This document shows, in pieces, positions 7,782 to 13,991 of a stretch of DNA of 28,853 bases (position 1 is the stretch's first letter; each line of letters opens with the position of its first letter). The translations under genes and the position numbers were made by a program. The stretch lies in NCBI GenBank assembly GCA_005878665.1, contig VBLR01000075.1:1-28853 (forward strand), read 5' to 3'. The stretch is from Methanobacteriota archaeon (GTDB lineage Archaea > Thermoplasmatota > Thermoplasmata > RBG-16-68-12). The notes below the pieces were generated by a model that searched no databases, was not told the origin of the DNA, and worked only from the letters and a program-made list of their open reading frames with translations.

Positions 7782-8918
7782 GTGTCGGTTGACGCCTGGG
7801 GTTTCGACGTCGAACGTCAGACGGCCGCGCATCGCTTGCGGTCGTTGCACATCCGGTTGTCGGCGATTCGGACGGCGGTCGCCGCGGGGCTCGCGCTGGC
7901 CCTCGTCCTCGGTGGGGCGGGCGCGCTGCGAGATTGGGTCGTCTCCTTTCGGGTGCCTCCGTGGGTCGCCACGGTCCTGTTCTTGGTCCTCCTGTTCGGC
8001 GTCGTGACGGCCGTCGATCTCCCGTTTCGCTACGTCGACGGATACCGCCTGGAACGAACGTTCGGGCTCTCTGCTCAACGATTCGCTGGATGGATGAAGG
8101 ATCTTGCGAAGTCTCTCGGGCTCGGGCTCGGATCGACGGTGGCCGCGGGCTCCATCCTGCTCTGGCTGCTCGGCGTCTGGCCGATGTGGTGGTGGCTCGC
8201 CGCGTGGCTCCTGAGCCTTGCCGTCTCCGTCGTCCTCGCATTCCTTGCGCCGATCGTCCTCGTGCCCCTGTTCTTCCGCTTCCGACCGCTCGAAGATCCG
8301 TCCCTCCGAGCCCGGTTCGAATCGCTCGCGGCCCAGGCCAACGTGCCCATCGTGGGCGTGTTCGAACTCCGCGCCTCCGAGAAGACCCGTCGTTCGAATG
8401 CGGCGGTCATGGGCCTCGGACGGACGCGTCGTGTCGTCGTCACCGACACGCTCCTTCGCGACTTTCGGCCGGAGGAGATCGAGACCGTGCTCGCCCACGA
8501 GCTTGCCCATCAGAAGTTCCTCGACCCGCTCCGCGGCTTCATGCTTGGTTCCGTGACGTCTCTCGTGATCCTGGCGGTGGGCGCGTGGCTTTATTCGATT
8601 CTGTTTTCGTCACTCGGCATCCGCTCGATCGGCGACATGGCCGGCCTCCCCCTCCTGGCGGCGATCCTCGGCCTCGTCTCGCTCCCGCTCCGGCCGCTCG
8701 AGCTGTCTTGGTCTCGCGCGCGAGAGGCGCGCGCGGATCGATTCTCCCTCCAGCTCACGCATGACCCGGCAAACTTCGCGACCGCGATGGCGAAGCTTCA
8801 CGATCAAAACCTCGGTGTGGCGGACCCGAGGACCTGGGAGAAGTGGCTGTTTTACAGCCATCCGCCCGGACGCGAACGCGTCGAACTCGCTCGCTCCTTC
8901 CGCGGATCGCCCGCATGA
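7782..8918 (+). CDS. M48 family zinc metalloprotease (HtpX/Ste24-like)
   Basis: This is a membrane-bound zinc endopeptidase of 378 residues. The zinc/catalytic motif HELAH is at 239-243 and the likely third ligand is E315 in SRAREARADRFSL. Membrane segments are visible near 33-50, 61-80, 117-160 (probably two), 256-278 and 288-302. The length and the long N-terminal membrane region resemble Ste24/CAAX protease more than the shorter bacterial HtpX. Archaea lack the classic CAAX pathway, so a role in membrane protein quality control is likely but inferred. It starts with GTG 7782, four bases after cbf5, and is the last gene of the run. SH(P)PPGRERVELA near the end is a typical M48 tail. Confidence 0.9.
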   Translation: MSVDAWGFDVERQTAAHRLRSLHIRLSAIRTAVAAGLALALVLGGAGALRDWVVSFRVPPWVATVLFLVLLFGVVTAVDLPFRYVDGYRLERTFGLSAQRFAGWMKDLAKSLGLGLGSTVAAGSILLWLLGVWPMWWWLAAWLLSLAVSVVLAFLAPIVLVPLFFRFRPLEDPSLRARFESLAAQANVPIVGVFELRASEKTRRSNAAVMGLGRTRRVVVTDTLLRDFRPEEIETVLAHELAHQKFLDPLRGFMLGSVTSLVILAVGAWLYSILFSSLGIRSIGDMAGLPLLAAILGLVSLPLRPLELSWSRAREARADRFSLQLTHDPANFATAMAKLHDQNLGVADPRTWEKWLFYSHPPGRERVELARSFRGSPA

Positions 8919-8929
8919 GTATTCGAGGA

Positions 8930-8937
8930 ATCTTTAT
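8930..8937 (+). promoter_or_regulatory. TATA-like box ahead of a tRNA-like fragment
   Basis: TCTTTATTA-type sequence just after the M48 stop. It is centred about 35 bases before the tRNA-like 5' half at 8969, so transcription would begin near 8960. It resembles the spacing between the CAATATT box and the real tRNA-Ser downstream. Confidence 0.4.
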
Positions 8938-8968
8938 TACGACGCAGCCGATGGTCGCGTCACTGGGT

Positions 8969-8996
8969 GCCGAGGTCGCCTAGTCCGGCAGAGTCC
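8969..8996 (+). pseudogene. Truncated tRNA-like 5' half
   Basis: About 25 bases resemble the 5' half of the tRNA-Ser that begins 63 bases downstream. They share the block GGTCGCCTAG, then CCGG and AG, with an acceptor-like GCCGAGG at the front. The D stem is imperfect, no anticodon arm follows, and a perfect 3' acceptor partner (CCTCGGC) is missing. The simplest reading is a remnant of a tandem tRNA duplication. A split or trans-spliced tRNA half is possible but unproven. Confidence 0.4.
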
Positions 8997-9000
8997 ACCT

Positions 9001-9007
9001 CAATATT
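9001..9007 (+). promoter_or_regulatory. TATA-like box for tRNA-Ser
   Basis: CAATATT is centred about 27 bases before the first base of the tRNA at 9032. It would start transcription at or one base ahead of the mature 5' end. Confidence 0.45.
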
Positions 9008-9031
9008 CCTGGTGTGGGCTGTTGGCAACAT

Positions 9032-9140
9032 GCCCGGGTCGCCTAGACCGGTAGGGCGCGGCGCTGGAGTCGGCCTGAATTACCGCTGCCAGCGACGCCG
9101 TGGCTGCAAAGCCTCGGGAGTTCAAATCTCCCCCCGGGCG
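9032..9140 (+). tRNA. tRNA-Ser (GGA anticodon) with intron
   Basis: The acceptor stem pairs GCCCGGG (9032-9038) with CCCGGGC (9133-9139), and the discriminator base is G9140, as expected for serine. The D arm is GCCTAGACCGGTAGGGC. The anticodon stem CGGCG pairs with CGCCG at 9096-9100, and the loop after splicing is CTGGAGA with anticodon GGA at 9066-9068. A long variable arm (GGCT/AGCC with GCAA loop) makes it a type II tRNA. The T arm is GGGAG-TTCAAAT-CTCCC (9116-9132). A 25-base intron lies between positions 37 and 38. CCA is not encoded. The 3' end is one base from the stop of the convergent isomerase gene. Confidence 0.93.
9070..9094 (+). other. tRNA-Ser intron with bulge-helix-bulge fold
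   Basis: This is a canonical archaeal intron at position 37/38. The exon bases CTGG (9064-9067) pair with intron CCAG (9089-9092), giving the four-base central helix. The two three-base bulges are AG|T and CG|A, cut as marked. Outside them lie the anticodon stem on one side and the intron helix CGGC/GCTG on the other. It fits the substrate of the tRNA splicing endonuclease. Confidence 0.9.
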
Positions 9141-9141
9141 T

Positions 9142-10203
9142 TCAGCTTTTTCGACGCGCCGCCGCGAGTTTCTTCTTCAACGTGACGATGGGCTTGAGCA
9201 CCATCGGATCGACGCGACGCAGCACCGCCAGGTACAGGCTCATGTAATCGCCAAGATACAGCGTGGCGAGCATCCGACTCACGAGGGTCGACCCGTCGTC
9301 CGAGACCTCCTCGACGTCCGTCCTCTTCGACATGAGGGAAACGGTGATGTCGAGCTGCCGCCGCATCTCCGCGCTTTCCTCGCGGTCTCGGAGAAGGATG
9401 GGCCGGTGCGATCTTGCGCGCGCGTCTTCGACCCATCCGACGAGTTCGTTGTGGTCGGCCTCGGGGAACGTCGAGGAGAATGCGAGGACTTTGGAGTTCT
9501 CGTTCAGTTGCGTTTGCCATCGTTTCGCGATTGGAGAGAAGGGGTGCGCCGCGTAGATGATTGGCACCGTATTCTTGATGCGGACGGCGAGCGCCTTCGC
9601 CCGGTTCACGCGAATGCCGCTCTCCGGACGCAGCCTTCCGCGAACATCCCTCAAGTGGGCAACGGCCCCGCCGAGTTCGGCGCGGGGGTCCGAAAACGTC
9701 CACTCGCCGCTGATCGCCGCGAGGATCCCGAAGAGGTGGCCGAACGCACCGCGGGGTGGCAGCCCCGTCGGCACGGGGAAGACAGGGAAGTCGTTGTTGC
9801 GCCCGAGGTCCGCAAGCGTCCCGCCGGACGTGATTGCAATCAGGCGGCATCCGAGCTTGATCCCCTGGGCCGTCGCGGAGAGCGTTTCCTCCGTGTTTCC
9901 GGAGTACGACACCGCCACGAGGAGGTCCTCCGACCGCGCGTACGATGGGAGGCGGTAGTCCCGGACGACCTGGATGGGAACCTTCGAGCGGTCGGAGACC
10001 CAGGCCGCGAAGACGTCTCCCGCGATCGCCGAGCCGCCCATCCCGACCAAGAAGATACGCTGGGCCTCGTCGACCGGGAAGTGCGCCTCCGTTCCCAACC
10101 GCATGGCCGCGGAGATTTGGTCGGGGAGCGACGCGATGATGTCCCGCATCCCTCCCGGATCGACCTGCGCCACCGCCCGTGGCTCCAACATCGTCGGCCG
10201 CAT
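9142..10203 (-). CDS. Bifunctional phosphoglucose/phosphomannose isomerase
   Basis: This archaeal-type SIS-domain enzyme interconverts glucose-6-phosphate or mannose-6-phosphate with fructose-6-phosphate, feeding gluconeogenesis and sugar-nucleotide synthesis. From ATG 10203 it has 353 residues. The first SIS domain shows FLVGMGGSAIAGD and the phosphate-binding SYSGNTEET. The second shows AKALAVRIKNTVPIIYAA and ends with the EADHNELVGW block, which carries the conserved catalytic-region His. The open frame runs up to 10308 but that part overlaps the divergent ribB promoter. ATG 10203 or ATG 10233 are realistic. A minus-strand AATTTATTG box near 10246-10255 would give a leader of about 20 bases for ATG 10203. 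It converges on tRNA-Ser. Confidence 0.9.
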   Translation of the reverse strand: MRPTMLEPRAVAQVDPGGMRDIIASLPDQISAAMRLGTEAHFPVDEAQRIFLVGMGGSAIAGDVFAAWVSDRSKVPIQVVRDYRLPSYARSEDLLVAVSYSGNTEETLSATAQGIKLGCRLIAITSGGTLADLGRNNDFPVFPVPTGLPPRGAFGHLFGILAAISGEWTFSDPRAELGGAVAHLRDVRGRLRPESGIRVNRAKALAVRIKNTVPIIYAAHPFSPIAKRWQTQLNENSKVLAFSSTFPEADHNELVGWVEDARARSHRPILLRDREESAEMRRQLDITVSLMSKRTDVEEVSDDGSTLVSRMLATLYLGDYMSLYLAVLRRVDPMVLKPIVTLKKKLAAARRKS

Positions 10204-10272
10204 GGGACCGCTCAAAATAAGGCCTCCGCCCATCCGAGTGAAAACCAATAAATTGGTTCCTACAACAATCTT

Positions 10273-10278
10273 GATATA
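10273..10278 (+). promoter_or_regulatory. TATA box for the rib operon
   Basis: GATATA is centred about 26 bases before the ribB GTG at 10302, predicting a leaderless transcript. It lies back to back with the minus-strand box of the isomerase gene, forming a compact divergent promoter region. Confidence 0.65.
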
Positions 10279-10301
10279 CGCCGCCAAGCTGGTTAGAATT
10301 C

Positions 10302-10997
10302 GTGGCACTCGAACGCGCGGCGGCCGCCCTGCGGCGCGGGGAGTTCATCCTCGTCTATGACGGCGACGGCCGAGAGGAGGAGACGGACCTCACGATCGCC
10401 AGCGAGTTCGTGAAGCCCGCGTCCATTCGCACGCTCCGCAAGGAGGCGGGGGGGCTAATCTGCACGACCCTCTCCGGGGAAGTCCGGGAACGGATCGGCC
10501 TCCCGTTCATGTCCGAAGTCCTTCGGCGATCCGGGACCGCGTACCCGGTCCTCGATGCGATCTCGAAGGAGGACATGAAGTACGATCGGCACAGCGCGTT
10601 CTCGATTTCGGTCAACCATCGCGACACGTTCACCGGCGTGACGGATGTCGATCGGGCCAAGACGATCTCGCGCTTCGCGTCGATCGCGAAAGAAGCGACG
10701 AAGCGGGAGAACGGATGGGCAGCCCACGTCTTCGCCGACGAGTTCCGGTCTCCGGGTCACGTGCCCCTCCTGAACGCGGTGGATCCGCTCCTCGTCGAGC
10801 GGCGCGGCCATACGGAGCTCACGACCGCCCTCATGCTCATGGCGGGTCTCGCGCCCACCGCGACGATCTGCGAGATGATGGCGGACGACGGACGAGCCCT
10901 CTCGAAGCAAGATGCAAAGGCATATGCTCGGGCGAGGAATCTCGTGTTCCTGGAAGGGCAGGACATCGTCCGAGCGTGGCATTCGTGGTCCGTGTAA
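10302..10997 (+). CDS. ribB: 3,4-dihydroxy-2-butanone 4-phosphate synthase
   Basis: RibB converts ribulose 5-phosphate to formate and the four-carbon unit used by lumazine synthase. This is the stand-alone archaeal enzyme, 231 residues, not fused to GTP cyclohydrolase II. The acidic active-site loop is YDGDGREEETDLTIAS (about 19-34). The GLICTTLSGEVRERIGLPFM block and the late RRGHTELTTALMLMAGL block with its His-Thr-Glu are diagnostic. The start is GTG 10302, placed exactly where the TATA box predicts the transcript start. It is the first gene of a four-gene riboflavin operon, and its end overlaps the start of the FAD synthetase gene. Confidence 0.95.
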   Translation: MALERAAAALRRGEFILVYDGDGREEETDLTIASEFVKPASIRTLRKEAGGLICTTLSGEVRERIGLPFMSEVLRRSGTAYPVLDAISKEDMKYDRHSAFSISVNHRDTFTGVTDVDRAKTISRFASIAKEATKRENGWAAHVFADEFRSPGHVPLLNAVDPLLVERRGHTELTTALMLMAGLAPTATICEMMADDGRALSKQDAKAYARARNLVFLEGQDIVRAWHSWSV

Positions 10998-11488
10998 TGG
11001 CGACGGGGGTCTTCGATCTCCTCCATCCCGGTCATGTGTATTTCCTCCGCGAGGCCCGAGCGCTCGGCGACGAACTCTGGGTCGTCGTCGCGAGGGACAG
11101 CACCGCCCGGAAGTTCAAGCACGAACCGATCATGCCGGAAGCCGCCCGGTTCCAGATGGTCGAGGCGCTCAAGCCGGTCGACCGCGCGGTCCTGGGCCAC
11201 GAAGGCAACATCTACGACATCCTCGACGAGATCCGCCCGGACATCATCGCGATCGGGTACGACCAGGTGCACGACGAGGAACGGATTCTCGCGGAGTGTC
11301 GCAAGCGCGGGCTCGCGACGAAAGTCCTTCGGCTCCCGAAGTTCGAAGGGGATCTCGTCGGCACGCGGAAGATCGTGAGGAAGGTGGCGGAATGGCTCGC
11401 GCTCCAGCAACGACTCGACGACGTCGAACGGGGAAGCGCTCGGCCCGCCGCGGACCCGCGGCCTCGGCGTCGAAAGCGAAACGCCTGA
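10985..11488 (+). CDS. ribL: FAD synthetase, archaeal (cytidylyltransferase family)
   Basis: RibL transfers AMP from ATP to FMN, giving FAD. It is unrelated to the bacterial bifunctional RibF. The nucleotidyltransferase signature MATGVFDLLHPGHVYFL contains the HxGH catalytic motif. Later blocks are AIGYDQ and GTRKIV, corresponding to the usual second motif. GTG 10985 was chosen (MVRVMATGVFD) because it restores the first beta strand. ATG 10997, overlapping the ribB stop, would remove it. With GTG the protein is 167 residues. The last 30 or so are Arg/Pro-rich (PRPRRRKRNA) and are encoded in the same DNA as the start of ribC. Confidence 0.9.
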   Translation: MVRVMATGVFDLLHPGHVYFLREARALGDELWVVVARDSTARKFKHEPIMPEAARFQMVEALKPVDRAVLGHEGNIYDILDEIRPDIIAIGYDQVHDEERILAECRKRGLATKVLRLPKFEGDLVGTRKIVRKVAEWLALQQRLDDVERGSARPAADPRPRRRKRNA

Positions 11489-11958
11489 GGCGGGTCGGAA
11501 TCGTCGACACATCGTTCTCGCGGTACGACATGGCTTCCGCGGCGATCGATGAGCTACGGAAGCAGGGCGGGGGCTTCACGGTCGAGCGGTACACGGTCCC
11601 CGGCATCAAGGACCTCGCCGCGGGTGCGCGGATCCTGTTCGACCGCGGTTGCGATCTGGTCCTGGCGCTCGGGATGGTCGGCCGCCAGCCCGTGGACAAG
11701 GACTGCGCCCTCGCGGCGGACTTCGGTCTCCAGGCCGTCCAGGCCCGCGTGGGCAAACACATCCTCGGGGTCATGGTGCACGAGGAAGAGGCCAAGGACG
11801 AGGCGGAGCTCGCGGGACTGTTCGACCGACGGACGCGGGAACACGCGGTGAATGCGTATGATCTCCTCTTCCGGCCGGCCGCGATCCGCGCGCGTGCCGG
11901 GACGGGTCAGCGGGAGGGATTCGCGGACGCGGGGCCACTCCAGGTGACGCGGCCGTGA
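11392..11958 (+). CDS. ribC: Riboflavin synthase, archaeal type
   Basis: The archaeal riboflavin synthase is homologous to lumazine synthase rather than to bacterial RibE. It dismutates two 6,7-dimethyl-8-ribityllumazine molecules. The core begins at VGIVDTSFSRYDMASAAIDELRK and includes VPGIKDLAAGARIL, LALGMVGRQPVDK and ILGVMVHEEEAKDEAEL, all typical. The only good start I find upstream is ATG 11392, giving 188 residues and an Arg/Ala-rich N-terminal extension of about 35 residues absent from the usual family length of around 155. That start lies 97 bases inside ribL in another frame. A non-standard CTG at 11482 would give the usual length. Confidence 0.88.
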   Translation: MARAPATTRRRRTGKRSARRGPAASASKAKRLRRVGIVDTSFSRYDMASAAIDELRKQGGGFTVERYTVPGIKDLAAGARILFDRGCDLVLALGMVGRQPVDKDCALAADFGLQAVQARVGKHILGVMVHEEEAKDEAELAGLFDRRTREHAVNAYDLLFRPAAIRARAGTGQREGFADAGPLQVTRP

Positions 11959-12362
11959 GACTCGCGATCGTGGCGGCGGAGTTCAACCGCGAGGTCACGG
12001 ACGTCATGGTGAAGAAGGCCTTGACCCGGGCCGAAGAGCGCGGGATTCGGGTCACGTCGGTCGTCCGGGTTCCGGGCGTGTTCGAGATTCCGCTCGCGGT
12101 CGAGCGCCTCTTGGAGCGCGCGGATGTCGACGCGGCGGTCGCCATCGGCGCGGTGATCAAAGGGGAGACGCTCCACGATGAGGCCCTCATGGCCGCGGTG
12201 CCGAAGGCGCTCCTCGATATCCAGCGGGAGACGGGCAAGCCGGTCGGCCTCGGCATCACGGGTCCGGGATTGACGGACGAACAGGCAATGGCCCGCGTAG
12301 ACAAGGGCGCCGAGGCCGTCGACGTGGCGCTCGCGATGCACGAGCTGCTCCGTGGGCTGTGA
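11955..12362 (+). CDS. ribH: 6,7-dimethyl-8-ribityllumazine synthase
   Basis: RibH condenses the RibB product with 5-amino-6-ribitylaminouracil, supplying the substrate of RibC. The protein is 135 residues, normal for the family. Key blocks are IVAAEFNREVTDVMVKKAL (substrate-binding aromatic at the first loop), VPGVFEIPLAVERL, AIGAVIKGETLHDEAL with the catalytic-region His, and LGITGPGLTDEQAMAR. It starts with GTG 11955, overlapping the ribC stop by four bases (GTGA). It is the last gene of the operon. The pathway genes for GTP ring opening, deamination and riboflavin kinase are not in this window. Confidence 0.94.
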   Translation: MRLAIVAAEFNREVTDVMVKKALTRAEERGIRVTSVVRVPGVFEIPLAVERLLERADVDAAVAIGAVIKGETLHDEALMAAVPKALLDIQRETGKPVGLGITGPGLTDEQAMARVDKGAEAVDVALAMHELLRGL

Positions 12363-12392
12363 CGATTTTCCCCTTGAGAATCACCTCGGAAA

Positions 12393-12398
12393 GGTTTA
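12393..12398 (+). promoter_or_regulatory. TATA-like box for the roadblock gene
   Basis: GTTTAA-type sequence in the gap after ribH, about 45 bases before ATG 12441. A transcript start near 12420 and a leader of about 20 bases would follow. Confidence 0.4.
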
Positions 12399-12440
12399 AT
12401 CCCGCAGCCGTTCCATCCGGGCCGAATCGGAGCACACGCT

Positions 12441-12800
12441 ATGGTCGATGCGACCGCCCTCGAGTCGGTTCTCCGCGAAATCGAGCAGAACGAGGGCGTG
12501 CAAGAGGCGATGCTCGTCTCGTTGGCGGGCACGTACCTCGCCGGCAGTTTTCCTCGCGGCGTCCATGTGGACACCTTCGGCTCGATGTTCGCGGTCCTGG
12601 TCGGCTCGGCCGAGACGGTGACCTCGGAGGCCCGAGATTCGCTCGAATCCGTCGTGATCCATTCGAAGTCGAACAAGTACCTCATCGTCCACGCGGGCCG
12701 CAAGGCGCTCCTCGTGATGCGCCTCCCTCCTTCGGCCGAGGCGCAAAAGACGAAAATCGCGGTCGAGAAGTACATTCCTCGAATCGAGGAACACTTGTGA
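12441..12800 (+). CDS. Roadblock/LC7 domain protein
   Basis: This 119-residue protein is a single roadblock/LC7 domain. It has the pattern VLREIEQNEGVQEAMLVSLAGTYLAG, then FGSMFAVLVGSAETVTSEA, then a strand pair with YLIVHAGRKALLVMRL, and a final helix. Roadblock proteins dimerise and regulate small GTPases or cytoskeletal motors. In bacteria and archaea they often sit beside MglA-like GTPases. No GTPase gene lies nearby here, so the partner is unknown. It stands alone, with its own likely promoter. Its stop at 12800 is one base from the stop of the convergent PHP gene. Confidence 0.85.
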   Translation: MVDATALESVLREIEQNEGVQEAMLVSLAGTYLAGSFPRGVHVDTFGSMFAVLVGSAETVTSEARDSLESVVIHSKSNKYLIVHAGRKALLVMRLPPSAEAQKTKIAVEKYIPRIEEHL

Positions 12801-12801
12801 C

Positions 12802-13464
12802 CTAGATCCTTCGCATCCCGCGGAGGATCCATTCGCCGACGGCCTTAGAAACGTACCGGACGGTCGCTGCGGCCCCGCGATTCGTGCCTTGCGCCGACGT
12901 CCGGCCCTGGGAGAGCAGCTGGAGGACGTCGTCCACCCGTAAGGCTCCGGCATCGACTGCCGTCACGGCCTTTGCGACTTCATCGAGGAAATGGCTGTCG
13001 CTTCCTCCCGTTTCGCCGAGATTCCGCTTGCGTGCTAATGCATGGGCGCGAATGTTCCCACGCCGCAGCGTCCGGGCGTTGCACGTCTCGTACGCCGGGA
13101 ACGACGCATCCGCGAGCGGAGCCTCTCCAAGCCCGGACCAGAATCGGTAGGGGTGGGCGGCCACGGGGACGCCCCCGAGGGCTACGATCCGCTCGACCGT
13201 GTCGGCGACGGACAGATTCCTCGGGATGGCCTCGCGGACGCCGTAGGCCAGGACATGCCCGGCGTTCGTTGAAATCTCGATGGCGGGGAGGACGAGGAAA
13301 TCCGGACCGGCCGCGGCTTCGGCCTCTTCGATTCCCCCGACCGAGTTGTGATCCGTGATCGCGATTCCGCTCAGACGGAGCTTCTGAGCCAGCCGGACGA
13401 GATCTGCCGGCGGGACGCGGGAGTCGGGCGAATAGCGCGTATGGTTGTGAAGGTCGAGCAGCAT
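12802..13464 (-). CDS. PHP domain phosphoesterase
   Basis: This 220-residue protein belongs to the PHP (polymerase and histidinol phosphatase) family of metal-dependent phosphoesterases. Metal-ligand motifs are visible in order: DLHNHT with H6 and H8, ITDHN with D38 and H39, the Glu at 63 in PAIEIST, H70, the AHPYRF segment, and the late GGSDSH. This is the layout of stand-alone PHP proteins such as those acting on nucleotide monophosphates or phosphorylated sugars. The exact substrate is not evident. ATG 13464 opens directly with the first motif, so the start is well supported. The divergent neighbour is an unknown protein on the plus strand. Confidence 0.9.
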   Translation of the reverse strand: MLLDLHNHTRYSPDSRVPPADLVRLAQKLRLSGIAITDHNSVGGIEEAEAAAGPDFLVLPAIEISTNAGHVLAYGVREAIPRNLSVADTVERIVALGGVPVAAHPYRFWSGLGEAPLADASFPAYETCNARTLRRGNIRAHALARKRNLGETGGSDSHFLDEVAKAVTAVDAGALRVDDVLQLLSQGRTSAQGTNRGAAATVRYVSKAVGEWILRGMRRI

Positions 13465-13525
13465 CGGTCGTCGCCAATCCGACCCATTTGCTTAAAGGCT
13501 CGCGAACGGGAAATCCCGCGACGTG

Positions 13526-13532
13526 TTTATTC
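13526..13532 (+). promoter_or_regulatory. TATA box for the unknown gene at 13555
   Basis: TTTATTC is centred 26 bases before GTG 13555, predicting a leaderless transcript. The spacing supports the GTG as the real start. Confidence 0.55.
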
Positions 13533-13554
13533 ATTCCCGCCCCGATGACGGGGC

Positions 13555-13986
13555 GTGCCCGTCGAGGCGAAGATCGGGCTGTTGCGGGACCGAGTCATCG
13601 TCGACGAGCGCGAGTACGAGGTCCTCCGTGGGCGCCGCGGCTGGCGCGCCATCGTGGACCCGCGAGGCCCCGCCGGACGAGTCCGATATGACGGTCTGCG
13701 GGACCGAATATCGATCGACTCGGTCCATGGCGTCCTGGAAATTCGATTCCGATGGCGACACACGGCGTTCGCATGGCGCGGCAGGATGTACCGAGTCGGC
13801 TCGATGGCCTGGAACCGCCTCACGATCTGGGACGGCGACCGTCCGGCCCTGGAAGGGAAGATGACGTGGAGCGGTCTCCGGTTGGACATCGTCAGCCAGG
13901 AGTTTCGCGAGATTGAACGAGAACTCGCGGTCGGACTCGGGCTACGAGCGATGGCCGTTGCGACCGCGTTCGTGCCCTTGGGCTGA
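13555..13986 (+). CDS. Protein of unknown function, beta-rich
   Basis: I do not recognise this 143-residue protein. It is rich in Arg, Trp and beta-prone segments: RDRVIVDEREYEVLRG, WRAIVDPRG, RVRYDGLRDRISIDSV, LEIRFRWRHTAFAWRGRMYRVGSMAWNRLTIWDGDRPALEG. It ends with a helix and a short hydrophobic tail (LRAMAVATAFVPLG). The repeated strand pattern and final helix recall the LURP-one/Tubby-C fold, but this is a guess from appearance. The start at GTG 13555 fits the TATA spacing. No N-terminal signal is seen. Its stop is five bases from the convergent metG stop. Length and codon use look like a real gene. Confidence 0.7.
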   Translation: MPVEAKIGLLRDRVIVDEREYEVLRGRRGWRAIVDPRGPAGRVRYDGLRDRISIDSVHGVLEIRFRWRHTAFAWRGRMYRVGSMAWNRLTIWDGDRPALEGKMTWSGLRLDIVSQEFREIERELAVGLGLRAMAVATAFVPLG

Positions 13987-13991
13987 AGCCA

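Noticed and set aside
10144..10153. CATCCCTCC matches to the small RNA core inside coding genes (also near 15296 and 25579)
   Set aside because: Only 9 bases, inside conserved protein genes, and expected by chance in GC-rich sequence; no hairpin or TATA box follows the pattern.
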